Positions 1 through 7,457 of a stretch of DNA of 10,326 nucleotides are shown piece by piece. This stretch comes from Pedobacter schmidteae (GTDB lineage: Bacteria > Bacteroidota > Bacteroidia > Sphingobacteriales > Sphingobacteriaceae), in the NCBI GenBank assembly GCA_945906015.1, contig CAMDQV010000052.1, positions 1 through 10,326 on the forward strand, given 5' to 3'. The translations under genes were made by a program, and so were the position numbers. The notes below the pieces were generated by a model. The model worked only from the letters and a program-made list of their open reading frames with translations. It made no database searches and was not told where the DNA came from. How positions within the stretch are numbered: the first letter of the stretch is position 1; every line of letters starts with the position of its first letter.

Positions 1-363
1 GGAAATATTATATCTCGTTCTTGTATTATTAGTGGTATTGTGTCAGGTGATATTCGTTCGTCTGACCATGCAGAAATAAAAAGTACAGCTAATATTGCTG
101 GCAATATTTTGGCCAGATCTATTAGGATTGAACCTGGAGCGATAATAAATGGCTCCATTCGTATTGATGGTGAAATTGATGATCGTAAGCTTATTGAAGA
201 GGTTGAAAGCAGGCTTCAGTTCAGAAAGCAGGTTGAGACTTCCACTGTTCCTTACCTAATTGTAGAACAACCCGATCTAGAGGTTGATCCTGAAAATGAG
301 TTGCCGTCAGAATCTTTACCCCTTACAGAAAGGTCATCAGAGTTTAACAGGAGAACATTATAA
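1..363 (+). CDS. Bactofilin-like polymer-forming protein, 3' fragment
   Basis: The frame is open from base 1 and ends at TAA 361-363, so the gene starts upstream of the window. The visible 120 residues begin with about 60 residues of short hydrophobic strands spaced by glycines (SGIVSGDI, IAGNILARSIRI, IINGSIRI). This is the roughly 17-residue period of the bactofilin (DUF583) right-handed beta-helix. The remaining 60 or so residues are charged and Glu-rich, fit no helix repeat, and look like a flexible C-terminal tail. Bactofilins polymerise without nucleotide into cytoplasmic, often membrane-attached filaments that act in cell shape or wall placement. The tail is longer than in minimal bactofilins. 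The N-terminal half, including any membrane anchor, cannot be seen. A GTG at 40 lies inside the repeat domain and is unlikely to be the start. Confidence 0.72.
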   Translation, partial: GNIISRSCIISGIVSGDIRSSDHAEIKSTANIAGNILARSIRIEPGAIINGSIRIDGEIDDRKLIEEVESRLQFRKQVETSTVPYLIVEQPDLEVDPENELPSESLPLTERSSEFNRRTL

Positions 364-388
364 TTAGCAAATTTGGAAATTAGCAAAT
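362..388. repeat. 11-bp tandem-like direct repeat
   Basis: AATTAGCAAAT occurs at 362-372 and again at 378-388, five bases apart. The first copy overlaps the bactofilin stop codon. The repeat is seen directly; no function is apparent, and it may be a chance or slippage product in AT-rich spacer DNA. The second copy forms one arm of the weak stem at 382-399. Confidence 0.4.
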
Positions 389-399
389 GGGATTTCGCT
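382..399. terminator. Possible weak bidirectional terminator between convergent genes
   Basis: AGCAAAT (382-388) and ATTTCGCT (392-399) can pair over seven base pairs around a GGG loop, with one bulged C at 396. The stem lies in the 124-bp gap between the convergent bactofilin and aguA genes, where a shared terminator would be expected. It is AT-rich and no T-run follows it on either strand, so it is a weak candidate. Confidence 0.22.
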
Positions 400-487
400 T
401 ATTCAGCATTGTCTATTATTAATCAGTAAATAAAATGGAGTTTTGGCAATCACTTTAGTATGTACCTTTAGTTATAGCCTTGATTTT

Positions 488-1525
488 TTATTCCGGAATT
501 TGCTGACTTAAACAATGAAGCGTTCCAAAGCCCCAAATCAGGTCAATTGCACTAATTGGAATGATGGTTCTGTCAGGAAAACAATCTGCAATAATTTGCA
601 GAGCCTCAAGGTCTTTTGGATCGTTAAACACAGGAACAAGTACCGATTTATTTAGAATCAAAAAATTTGCATAGCTGGCAGGCAAGCGTAATCCATCAAA
701 ATCGAGTCGCCCCGGCATAGGTAGGCAAACAATAGTTGGTGTGTTTCCGTTTTCTAATTTAGCATGCTCAAGGCGTTTCAAATTTTCTTGCAAGGCCTGG
801 TAATTACTGTCTTTAGGATCAGATTCTACCACGGTTATGATCGTATCCTCATTAACAAATCTGCATAGATCATCAATATGTCCGTGGGTATCATCTCCCG
901 CTATTCCATCAGCAAGCCAGATGGTGTTCGTAATTCCTAAAAATTCTTTGAAAATTGCCTCATAATCAGCTTTGGTAAATCCAGGGTTTCTTACCTGAAT
1001 ATCAGGATGCAGCAGGCATTCTTCTGAAGTAAGTAAGGTTCCTTTTCCATTTACATCGATGGCGCCTCCTTCAAGAATTACAGGCTTGCCTTTGTACATT
1101 ACCTGCGTAGTTGGGATAGTTAAAAATGAGGAAACTGCTGAGGGTATAGTTCTGTCAAGTTGAAAATTCTTGTATTTAGCCCAAGCATTGAAGTTAAAAT
1201 TTAAGGCCTCCCTTTTAATTCCGTTTTTAACAATGATCGGGCCCGAGTCGCGCATCCAATTTCTATTGGTCTTCTGGATGATATAGGATACATTTTTTAG
1301 CTCTACATGAGCTTTTTTAAGCATTCCATGAGTTTTTTCCTTTATTTTTTGATTCGCTACAACAAGGAAAACTTCCTCATAGCTTGCTATTTTTTTTATG
1401 AATTCAACAAAAGTCCACTGAACTGCCCCAAATTTTCCTGGCCAGTCATTTCCATTATAAGGGAAGCAAAGTAATATCCCCTGCTGTTTTTCCCATTCAG
1501 CGGGAAATCGTCTTTCAGTACTCAT
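488..1525 (-). CDS. aguA: Agmatine deiminase
   Basis: 345 residues, complete. The enzyme hydrolyses agmatine to N-carbamoylputrescine and ammonia in the cytosol. It belongs to the guanidino-group-modifying (PAD-like) pentein family. Expected motifs appear in order: WMRDSGP (90-96), LEGGAIDVNGKGT (151-163), DDTHGHIDD (211-219) with the catalytic His216, and GTLHCLSQQ (334-342) with the nucleophile Cys338. The glycine-rich stretch before the cysteine reads WGFGTLHC, where the better-known enzymes have GGGNIHC; I take this as lineage variation. The frame is open to 1627, but that extension overlaps aguB coding sequence. The ATG at 1525 gives the normal MSTERRFPAEWEKQ-type N-terminus and follows the aguB stop after one base. 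That spacing implies translational coupling and co-transcription with aguB. Length matches the family. Confidence 0.93.
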   Translation of the reverse strand: MSTERRFPAEWEKQQGILLCFPYNGNDWPGKFGAVQWTFVEFIKKIASYEEVFLVVANQKIKEKTHGMLKKAHVELKNVSYIIQKTNRNWMRDSGPIIVKNGIKREALNFNFNAWAKYKNFQLDRTIPSAVSSFLTIPTTQVMYKGKPVILEGGAIDVNGKGTLLTSEECLLHPDIQVRNPGFTKADYEAIFKEFLGITNTIWLADGIAGDDTHGHIDDLCRFVNEDTIITVVESDPKDSNYQALQENLKRLEHAKLENGNTPTIVCLPMPGRLDFDGLRLPASYANFLILNKSVLVPVFNDPKDLEALQIIADCFPDRTIIPISAIDLIWGFGTLHCLSQQIPE

Positions 1526-1526
1526 A

Positions 1527-2414
1527 TTAACGGATCGCTCTTTTTGTGATGTCACCATAAGCATCAATCCTTCGGTCTCTAAAGAAAGGCCAGTTTTGGC
1601 GTACATTCTCCTGTAGTTGAAGGTCAACTTCTGCGATCAGAATCTCTTCCTGATCATGAGATGCTTGTGCCAGTATCTCACCCTGCGGGCCAGCAATAAA
1701 AGAAGAGCCCCAGAATTGAATCCCTTCAGTGCCGGGTACATATTTTTCTAATCCGATGCGGTTTGCTGCAGCTACATAAACACCATTTGCCACAGCATGC
1801 CCCTTCATTACATTCATCCAGGCCCCATGTTGTTTTTCGCCGAATTCAGCTTTCTCTAAGGGGTGCCATCCAATAGCTGTAGGATAGAATAATACCTCTG
1901 CTCCCTGTAAAGCTGTTAATCTTGCAGCTTCTGGATACCATTGGTCCCAGCAGATTAGCGTGCCTATTTTGCCTTTTTGAGTAGGAAAAGTTTTAAATCC
2001 GATATCTCCAGGTGTGAAGTAGAATTTTTCATAAAAATGAGGATCATCTGGGATATGCATTTTGCGGTATAATCCAGCTTCTGAGCCATCAGTATCAATA
2101 ATGTAAGCACTATTATGATAAATACCTGCCATTCTTTTTTCAAAGAAAGGTACAATAATCACTACTCCAAGTTCTTTTGCAAGCGCACTAAAAGCAATAA
2201 AAGAGGTGCTATATAGAGGTTCAGCTAATGCAAAATTGTCTGTGTCCTCAGTCTGGCAGAAATAATGACTGCTGTATAATTCTGGTAGTGAGATAACTTC
2301 TGCTCCTTTTTTGGCGGCCTCACGTACCCAGGCGATGCATTTTTTTAAATTGTTTTCTGCAATATCATTCAGATTTAGCTGTAATACAGCTATCTTATAG
2401 GTGCTTTTTGACAT
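1527..2414 (-). CDS. aguB: N-carbamoylputrescine amidase
   Basis: 295 residues, complete. A nitrilase-superfamily amidase that hydrolyses N-carbamoylputrescine to putrescine, CO2 and ammonia, the step after AguA. The Glu-Lys-Cys triad is visible: Glu45 in LPELY, Lys118 in YRKMHIPDDP and Cys155 in LICWDQWYPE. The C-terminal segment (FWGSSFIAGPQGEI, then FFRDRRIDAYGDI) is typical of plant and bacterial AguB. The frame stays open upstream to a TTG at 2444, but the ATG at 2414 gives the expected MSKSTYKIAVLQLN first beta-strand. It is the first gene of an aguB-aguA pair, its TAA lying one base before aguA's ATG. Together the pair supplies putrescine from agmatine. No adc/speA gene making agmatine is in the window. 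Confidence 0.94.
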   Translation of the reverse strand: MSKSTYKIAVLQLNLNDIAENNLKKCIAWVREAAKKGAEVISLPELYSSHYFCQTEDTDNFALAEPLYSTSFIAFSALAKELGVVIIVPFFEKRMAGIYHNSAYIIDTDGSEAGLYRKMHIPDDPHFYEKFYFTPGDIGFKTFPTQKGKIGTLICWDQWYPEAARLTALQGAEVLFYPTAIGWHPLEKAEFGEKQHGAWMNVMKGHAVANGVYVAAANRIGLEKYVPGTEGIQFWGSSFIAGPQGEILAQASHDQEEILIAEVDLQLQENVRQNWPFFRDRRIDAYGDITKRAIR

Positions 2415-2441
2415 ATTGGAATGTATAGGAGCCGTAAAATG

Positions 2442-2449
2442 CAAAATTA
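2442..2449 (-). promoter_or_regulatory. Candidate Bacteroidota -7 box for aguBA
   Basis: Read on the - strand, this is TAATTTTG, an exact match to the Bacteroidota sigma-A -7 consensus TAnnTTTG. It would place the transcription start about 20 bases before the aguB ATG at 2414. No clear TTG/TTTG -33 element is found at the usual spacing, so the assignment rests on one 8-mer and its position. Confidence 0.33.
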
Positions 2450-2522
2450 GTGATTTTATTTAATAAGGCAGAGCTAGTTTGAATGGCTTTAAGCAACAGC
2501 CAACAAATACATGCTCTTTTAC

Positions 2523-3065
2523 TTACTTAAATGTCAATCCTATTCCTAAGCGAATGCTTCCTAAATCAAAGCTATTGTCAATCTTGAAATTGGTAGGGAA
2601 GTCGAATTTCTGATAATTATAACCTGTTTGCAGGCCTAAATTTAAGCCCTTATTAACAGAAAAGGAGTAGGATAAACCAGCACCTGCTGTTAATCCTTTA
2701 TTTAAATTATTGAAAAGTTTTACTGCATAACCCCCATAAACATCAACTTTTAAACCAATAAGGTCTGGATTCAAGTAGTATGAAGCATTTAGAGTGATTG
2801 GCAGTGTATTATAACTTGCTCCATTTGCCTTACGGTAATTATCTGTTCCCAATGCGAATCCAATTCCCATATGCTGATCAAGAAGCTTGGTAACGCCTGT
2901 TCTGGTTCGTAAACCACTAAACTTCGAATTGTCAGTTAAAGACGTACTGTTTTGAATTAAAGCGCTAACCTCTGTATAGTTGATTAGTCGCCTTTGTTGT
3001 GATTGTGCGCTCAGGCTCAGCATACAAATTGCGGAGATGAATAATATTGTGGCTGCTATTTTCAT
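2523..3065 (-). CDS. Small outer-membrane beta-barrel protein
   Basis: 180 residues, complete. The N-terminus has a signal peptide: one basic residue, a hydrophobic run to about residue 18, and a likely cleavage near SLSAQS-QQRR (20-23). The mature part alternates hydrophobic and polar residues in strands separated by Asn/Gly-rich turns (for example LPITLNASYYLNPDLIGLKVDVYGG read in pieces, then TAGAGLSYSF and LGLQTGYNY). It ends in the strand IRLGIGLTFK. This is the pattern of an 8-strand-type outer-membrane barrel, as in OmpA-like or 'outer membrane beta-barrel' domain proteins of Bacteroidota. I cannot assign a ligand or function. The gene is followed on the same strand by aguBA after 108 bp, and a candidate -7 box in that gap suggests separate transcription. 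It is divergent from the gene at 3189. Confidence 0.75.
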   Translation of the reverse strand: MKIAATILFISAICMLSLSAQSQQRRLINYTEVSALIQNSTSLTDNSKFSGLRTRTGVTKLLDQHMGIGFALGTDNYRKANGASYNTLPITLNASYYLNPDLIGLKVDVYGGYAVKLFNNLNKGLTAGAGLSYSFSVNKGLNLGLQTGYNYQKFDFPTNFKIDNSFDLGSIRLGIGLTFK

Positions 3066-3188
3066 ATATTAATTAGTATTTAATTCAGAATAAGAGCGAA
3101 TATAATCACATTATAGGAAGTCTTTAATGCTTTTTCTATAATTTTAGGCCACAGCTAGATCGATGCGGATCTTTACGCTACAATACGA

Positions 3189-4016
3189 ATGGGACTATCA
3201 TTTACATCATTAAATTCTGGAAGCAATGGTAATTGTTACTACATTGAAAATCAGCAGGATGCAATACTTGTAGATGCAGGAATCACTTGTCTTGAAACCG
3301 AAAAGCGACTAGAACGTTTGGGCTTATCCATGAGTAAGGTGAGAGCTATTTTTGTATCTCATGAACATTCTGATCATATTAGGGGTGTTCCGGTAATTGC
3401 CAAAAAATATAAATTACCTGTTTTTATAACGGATGGCACTTTGAAAATGTCTGGATTTAGTTTAGAAAGTCATCTTTTAAAAACGTTTATAGCTCATGAG
3501 GCGGTTCAAATAGGAGATCTTGAAATTACAGCTTTCCCTAAATTTCATGATGCCACTGAACCACATAGCTTTATTGTTAGTTGCAATGGAATTAAAGTTG
3601 GCGTGTTTACTGATATCGGTATTCCATGTGAGCATGTTATTCGTTATTTCTCGAGCTGTCATGCAGCCTTCCTTGAGGCAAATTATGATGAAGATATGCT
3701 TGAAATCGGGCCATACCCCACTTATTTAAAAGCAAGGATCAGGGGTATACATGGTCATCTTTCTAATAAGCAGGCACTTGAATTATTCTGCACCAGTGGC
3801 ACTCATATGAGCCACCTCCTGCTTTCACATTTATCTAGAGATAATAATAATCCTGCTCTTGTTTTAGAATTATTTAAGAGTAGATCGCAAGGTACCGAGA
3901 TTATTGTGGCATCTAGAGAAATGGAGAGTAAAGTTTATCATATTAATTCTCAGCCTGCTGTACAGTCAGTGAAAAATGCAAAGACAAAATTTGTTCAATA
4001 TTCTTTATTCAGCTGA
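3189..4016 (+). CDS. Metallo-beta-lactamase-fold hydrolase, WalJ/YycJ-like
   Basis: 275 residues, complete. The N-terminal SLNSGSNGNCYYIE (7-20) is the signature of the YycJ/WalJ branch of the metallo-beta-lactamase superfamily. The HxHxDH metal motif is HEHSDH at 58-63. Further likely metal or active-site residues are His120-Asp121 (FHDATEP), Asp142 (FTDIG), the EANYD block (163-167), His188/His190 (IHGHLSN) and LSHLSRDNN (212-220). This branch is predicted to be a cytosolic di-metal phosphodiesterase or nuclease; in Firmicutes it neighbours the walRK genes and has been linked to DNA or wall metabolism. The substrate here is unknown. The ATG at 3189 gives a full N-terminal strand. It is divergent from the beta-barrel gene and lies 147 bp before the next + strand gene. 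Confidence 0.85.
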   Translation: MGLSFTSLNSGSNGNCYYIENQQDAILVDAGITCLETEKRLERLGLSMSKVRAIFVSHEHSDHIRGVPVIAKKYKLPVFITDGTLKMSGFSLESHLLKTFIAHEAVQIGDLEITAFPKFHDATEPHSFIVSCNGIKVGVFTDIGIPCEHVIRYFSSCHAAFLEANYDEDMLEIGPYPTYLKARIRGIHGHLSNKQALELFCTSGTHMSHLLLSHLSRDNNNPALVLELFKSRSQGTEIIVASREMESKVYHINSQPAVQSVKNAKTKFVQYSLFS

Positions 4017-4163
4017 TTTTTTTCTATTAATTTCTATTTTTGTTTGTTCGGTATAGAACCTTATTTTAGTCAAATTCATCAGCCCTGTTGTCAAATAAAG
4101 CTTTTTCATTAGCCCCTAATATTTGATTTTATTATCTTAGTGCTAAACTAATAATCGCTTTGT

Positions 4164-4538
4164 ATGTTATTACATATCTTGAACATTCTATTCTGCTTGT
4201 CTTTCTTGGCATTTGGCTGGGTTAATTTAAATGACAGGGATTCCTGGCTTTGGGTACCTATTTATATGGCAGCCTCCATTTTATGCGGTCTGGCTGGCTT
4301 TGAGATCTATTATCCGATAGCCTACCTTCTTTTGATTGTATTTTACCTGATCTATGCATTGGTATTATTTTTTGGTAAGGATGGTGTACGTGATTGGATA
4401 ACCAAGTACAATACTCCAAGTATCACAGAGAGTATGAAGGCAACAAAACCATATATTGAAAAGACCCGTGAATTTTTTGGATTACTGATCATTTCTGCAG
4501 CTCTTGCCTTAAATTATTTTGTTTCAGGTGGTATTTAA
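4164..4538 (+). CDS. TMEM220-family transmembrane protein
   Basis: 124 residues, complete. Four hydrophobic segments are visible, at about 1-20, 28-47, 51-71 and 104-120. Between the first and second lies VNLNDRDSWLWVPIY (20-34), which matches the QxNDPDpwlW signature of the transmembrane-220 family, a small family shared by bacteria and animals (human TMEM220). A polar linker (72-103) ends in a conserved-looking TREFFGLLII. It should be an inner-membrane protein. No biochemical role is established for the family. It sits on the same strand as the ebo genes, 90 bp before the eboA ATG, and could be carried on the same transcript, but the AT-rich gap leaves this open. Confidence 0.78.
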   Translation: MLLHILNILFCLSFLAFGWVNLNDRDSWLWVPIYMAASILCGLAGFEIYYPIAYLLLIVFYLIYALVLFFGKDGVRDWITKYNTPSITESMKATKPYIEKTREFFGLLIISAALALNYFVSGGI

Positions 4539-4628
4539 TCCTGAATTCCTTATTTAGGCTTAAGATTCTTCCTAATTTTTATTAAATTTCGCAATATTTA
4601 ATTCCTTCTGATATTCAATTTTGTGGGC

Positions 4629-5498
4629 ATGTTTGATTACGATGCAGAAAGATTTAGGGTACTCATTACTGAGCTAACCCGTTCTAATGTTACTACAGAA
4701 ACCTGGCAATGGTTAAGTGATAAGTTCTTAGCCCCTGAAACTTCAGTTGTTAATTCAGCTTTTGCAATGATGCCCAGGAAAACCGGAAAGTTGCCTCTGA
4801 CAGAAAGCATAGAACTTCGGGCTGAAATTGAAAAACTCAAACCAGGTTTTATTTTAGAAGGCTGGACTATTGACAGATTAAGCCGGCTTTGTTTGCTAGT
4901 GCAGCTTGATGCCACAGATAAAGCAAAATATTTTAAGACCATAGAGAATTTATTTCTAGCAGCTGAAATTCAAGAGCTTGTGGCACTCTATTCTTCATTG
5001 CCTTTATTGGCATGGCCTGAATTATGGAAAATGAGATGTGCGGAGGGTATCAGAAGCAATATCGGACTCGTTTTAGAAGCAATTATGTACAATAATCCTT
5101 ACCCATTTAACTATCTTGATGAAAAAGCATGGAATCAGTTAATACTCAAAGCTTTTTTTACGGATAAGGATCTGAACAAAATACCAGGGATCGATGAACG
5201 TGCTAACGCTGAGCTTGCTGCAACACTAATCGATTTTGCCCATGAACGTTGGTCAGCGCATAGAAAAATAAATCCTCATCTTTGGCGGCTAACAAGTAAA
5301 TTTATTGATGACAACCTTTTGATTGATCTAAAGAGAGTGTTTGAAGAGGGAAGCTTGAAAGACAGGCAGGCGGCAGCGCTAACGGTATATCAGTCTGATT
5401 CTGGTTCGGCTAAGATGCTGCTGAATAACTATCCCGAACTAGTAAAGGCTATTGAGAACAAAGAAATTACGTGGAGCAGTATTACTCCCGAAGTTTAA
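4629..5498 (+). CDS. eboA: EboA domain protein
   Basis: 289 residues from ATG 4629; a GTG six bases upstream (4623) is an alternative start. This soluble, mostly alpha-helical protein has no recognised enzymatic motif and no signal peptide. It is identified by conserved EboA blocks: AEIQELVALYSSLPLL (112-127), RCAEGIRSNIGLVLEAI (136-152), NNPYPFNYLDEKAWNQLILKAFF (read as NNPYPFNYL 155-163 and WNQLILKAFF 168-177), GIDERANAELA (187-197) and FAHERWSAHR (203-212). EboA is the first gene of the ebo cluster. Its molecular role is unknown; the helical-repeat look could suit a scaffold, which is inference. The eboB start follows 15 bp after its stop. No clear promoter is seen in the 90 bp upstream. 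Confidence 0.9.
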   Translation: MFDYDAERFRVLITELTRSNVTTETWQWLSDKFLAPETSVVNSAFAMMPRKTGKLPLTESIELRAEIEKLKPGFILEGWTIDRLSRLCLLVQLDATDKAKYFKTIENLFLAAEIQELVALYSSLPLLAWPELWKMRCAEGIRSNIGLVLEAIMYNNPYPFNYLDEKAWNQLILKAFFTDKDLNKIPGIDERANAELAATLIDFAHERWSAHRKINPHLWRLTSKFIDDNLLIDLKRVFEEGSLKDRQAAALTVYQSDSGSAKMLLNNYPELVKAIENKEITWSSITPEV

Positions 5499-5513
5499 TA
5501 TTATATTAATTTT

Positions 5514-6497
5514 ATGTGTTGTAGCCATTCATTTGAAGACAGAAAGCCCCAGGTTGTAGCTGAAGCTATGAACTTGGATATCATCAAGGGTATGAAATTT
5601 TTCGACCCTCATGTTCATATGAGCTCAAGAACTACCGATGATTATCAGGCAATGGCTGATGCCGGAATTGTGGCATTGATTGAGCCTGCTTTTTGGTTAG
5701 GCCAGCCCCGTACGGGCATTGATAGCTTCCGTGATTATTATAGCAGCCTTGTAGGTTGGGAGCGGTTTCGCTCGTCCCAATTTGGAATTAAACATTATTG
5801 TACCATCGGGTTAAACTCGCGCGAAGCAAATAACGAACAACTTGCCGAACAAGTAATGGAACTCTTGCCACTTTTTATCTATAAAGAAGGCGTAGTTGGG
5901 ATAGGTGAAATTGGTTTTGATGACCAAACTGCAGCTGAAGATAAGTATTACCGGATGCAGCTTGAACTTGCCAAAGAAGCAGGACTCCCCATTCAGATAC
6001 ATACCCCGCATAGGGATAAGAAAAAAGGTACCCAACGAAGTATGGATATTGCCATTGAACATGGTATAGATCCTAAACTAGTTATTATTGATCATAATAA
6101 TGAGGAAACTGTCAAAGAAGTTCTTGATCGAGGATTCTGGGCAGCATTTACCATTTATCCCTTCACTAAAATGGGTAATGAGCGTATGGTAGAGGTCGCA
6201 AAGTTGTATGGTTCGGAGCGCATCATGATCAACTCTGCAGCAGATTGGGGCATCAGCGACCCTTTAGCTGTGCCTAAAACAGCGGCCTTGATGAAATTGA
6301 AAGGTATTAGTGATCAGGATATCAAAATGATCACCTATTCTAATGCCATTGCCGCATTTGCACAAAGCGGGCAAATTGATCAGAATGATTTTATCAGTCC
6401 CTTAGCGGTTGATCAAACAGAAAAATTTGAAGGCAATACCGTTCTTCGGGGCGGTCAGCAACCAAGAACAGATAAATCATCGATCATCATCAGCTAG
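5514..6497 (+). CDS. eboB: TatD-family metal-dependent hydrolase EboB
   Basis: 327 residues, a TIM-barrel amidohydrolase-superfamily protein of the TatD branch. All expected metal ligands are present: HxH at 33 and 35 (FDPHVHM), Glu132 in GEIG, His163 in IHTP, His194 in DHNN and Asp244 in SAADWG. The text around them (IEPAFWLGQPRTG, GWERFRSSQFGIKHYCTIGLN read in parts, IDHNNEETVKEVLDRGFWAA) is that of EboB and not of the DNase TatD itself. The protein should be cytosolic; the substrate is unknown. The start at ATG 5514 gives a 26-residue lead before MKFFDPH; ATG 5568 or 5592 are possible and would still leave every motif intact. I prefer 5514 because it follows eboA closely with an A/T-rich leader. 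The stop TAG abuts the eboC start. Confidence 0.9.
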   Translation: MCCSHSFEDRKPQVVAEAMNLDIIKGMKFFDPHVHMSSRTTDDYQAMADAGIVALIEPAFWLGQPRTGIDSFRDYYSSLVGWERFRSSQFGIKHYCTIGLNSREANNEQLAEQVMELLPLFIYKEGVVGIGEIGFDDQTAAEDKYYRMQLELAKEAGLPIQIHTPHRDKKKGTQRSMDIAIEHGIDPKLVIIDHNNEETVKEVLDRGFWAAFTIYPFTKMGNERMVEVAKLYGSERIMINSAADWGISDPLAVPKTAALMKLKGISDQDIKMITYSNAIAAFAQSGQIDQNDFISPLAVDQTEKFEGNTVLRGGQQPRTDKSSIIIS

Positions 6498-7385
6498 GTG
6501 GGTTTGAAAAAAATCATAGACTTTATTCGGTTAATGCGACCGGCAAACATTGTAACTTCTGTTGCGGATGTTTTGGCAGGGATTGCAATTTCAGGCTACT
6601 TGATGACTATTGAAACTGAATATTTCCCGGTATTAATGCTCTGCATTTCTACGATAGGATTATATGGTGGCGGGATAGTTTTTAATGATGTTTTTGATGC
6701 CGAGTTGGATAAAATCGAACGACCTGAACGAGCAATACCAAGCGGTGCTGTTAAGTTGAATGAAGCGGTATTTTTGGGTACTTTTCTTTTATTAACAGGT
6801 ATTGCAGCTGCCTTTACAATCGCTACTCTATCCGGAATTATTGCAATTTTGATCGCTTTTTTTGCACTTCTTTACAATAAATACGCAAAGCATCATTTAT
6901 TTCTAGGGCCATTGAATATGGGACTCTGCCGAGGATTAAATCTTTTACTTGGAGTCAGTATCATAGCTGTTTCACTCAATGAGTGGTATTTTCTCGGAAT
7001 CGTACCCTTGATTTATATTTTTTCAATAACCATGATTAGTCAGGGAGAAGTACACGGTTCGAATAGAAATAAACTCTATTATGGAGCTTTTCTATATCTG
7101 CTAGTCATCAGTAGTTTGCTTTACCTATCCTTGACCAAAGGTCAAGTATTAATCGCCTTAATTTTCATCATTCCATTTACATGGATGATATTCAGACCCC
7201 TTTTTAGAGCAATTAAGGAACCTCTTGGAAAAAATATTGGCAAGGCGGTTAAAGCAGGAGTTATTTCTCTAACTTTAATGGATGCTGCCTGGGCGGCAGT
7301 TTTTGGATCTCCTGTTGCAGCAATTTGTATTGCATTATTGCTGCCATTATCTTTGTGGCTTGCAAAACGTTTTGCGGTTACTTAA
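6498..7385 (+). CDS. eboC: UbiA-like membrane transferase EboC
   Basis: 295 residues with about eight or nine hydrophobic helices, an inner-membrane protein of the UbiA prenyltransferase superfamily. After LMRPANIVTSVADVLAG (12-28) comes the first Asp-rich motif NDVFDAELD (63-71), followed by KIERPERAIPSG. These should bind Mg and a diphosphate. The second Asp motif of true UbiA enzymes is not seen; that region reads ISQGEVHGSNR (180-190). The donor and acceptor are unknown, and prenyl transfer is only inferred from the superfamily. I chose GTG 6498 because it directly follows the eboB stop and keeps a basic amphipathic N-terminus (GLKKIIDFIRLMRP). ATG 6534 would remove it. Translational coupling with eboB is likely. 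Confidence 0.88.
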   Translation: MGLKKIIDFIRLMRPANIVTSVADVLAGIAISGYLMTIETEYFPVLMLCISTIGLYGGGIVFNDVFDAELDKIERPERAIPSGAVKLNEAVFLGTFLLLTGIAAAFTIATLSGIIAILIAFFALLYNKYAKHHLFLGPLNMGLCRGLNLLLGVSIIAVSLNEWYFLGIVPLIYIFSITMISQGEVHGSNRNKLYYGAFLYLLVISSLLYLSLTKGQVLIALIFIIPFTWMIFRPLFRAIKEPLGKNIGKAVKAGVISLTLMDAAWAAVFGSPVAAICIALLLPLSLWLAKRFAVT

Positions 7386-7413
7386 TTGAAAACTATCTTT
7401 ATCATCAGATTAA

Positions 7414-7436
7414 AATAATAGGCCTGGCCCATTATT
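7414..7436. promoter_or_regulatory. Near-perfect 23-bp palindrome between eboC and eboD
   Basis: The left arm AATAATAGGCC (7414-7424) and right arm GGCCCATTATT (7426-7436) are inverted around a single T at 7425. Ten of eleven positions pair; only A7420/C7430 does not. It lies in the one sizeable gap inside the ebo genes, 21 bp before the eboD ATG. The one-base centre favours a protein-bound dyad operator over an RNA hairpin. As RNA it would form a stem with a small loop that could tune eboD translation or attenuate transcription, but no T-run follows. Function is inferred from shape and place only. Confidence 0.45.
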
Positions 7437-7457
7437 CTGCAAGAACACATCTGTACT

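Noticed and set aside
1526..1627. Upstream in-frame extension of aguA to 1627
   Set aside because: It lies inside the aguB coding sequence and does not resemble an AguA N-terminus; the ATG at 1525 gives the standard start one base after the aguB stop.
2415..2444. Upstream TTG start for aguB at 2444
   Set aside because: It would add ten residues absent from the family and would overlap the candidate -7 box; ATG 2414 gives the normal first strand.
2484..2502. TGGCT/AGCCA stem downstream of the beta-barrel gene as a terminator
   Set aside because: Only five base pairs with a nine-base loop and no T-run after it on the - strand.
3110..3142. TATAAT hexamers on both strands in the divergent gap (3110-3115 on the - strand, 3137-3142 on the + strand)
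   Set aside because: These match the E. coli -10 box, not the Bacteroidota TAnnTTTG consensus, and no -35/-33 partner is seen; AT-rich spacer yields them easily.
4035..4042. TATTTTTG matching the -7 consensus after the MBL-fold gene
   Set aside because: It is over 120 bp from the TMEM220 start, has no -33 element at proper spacing, and sits in a T-rich stretch where such matches arise by chance.
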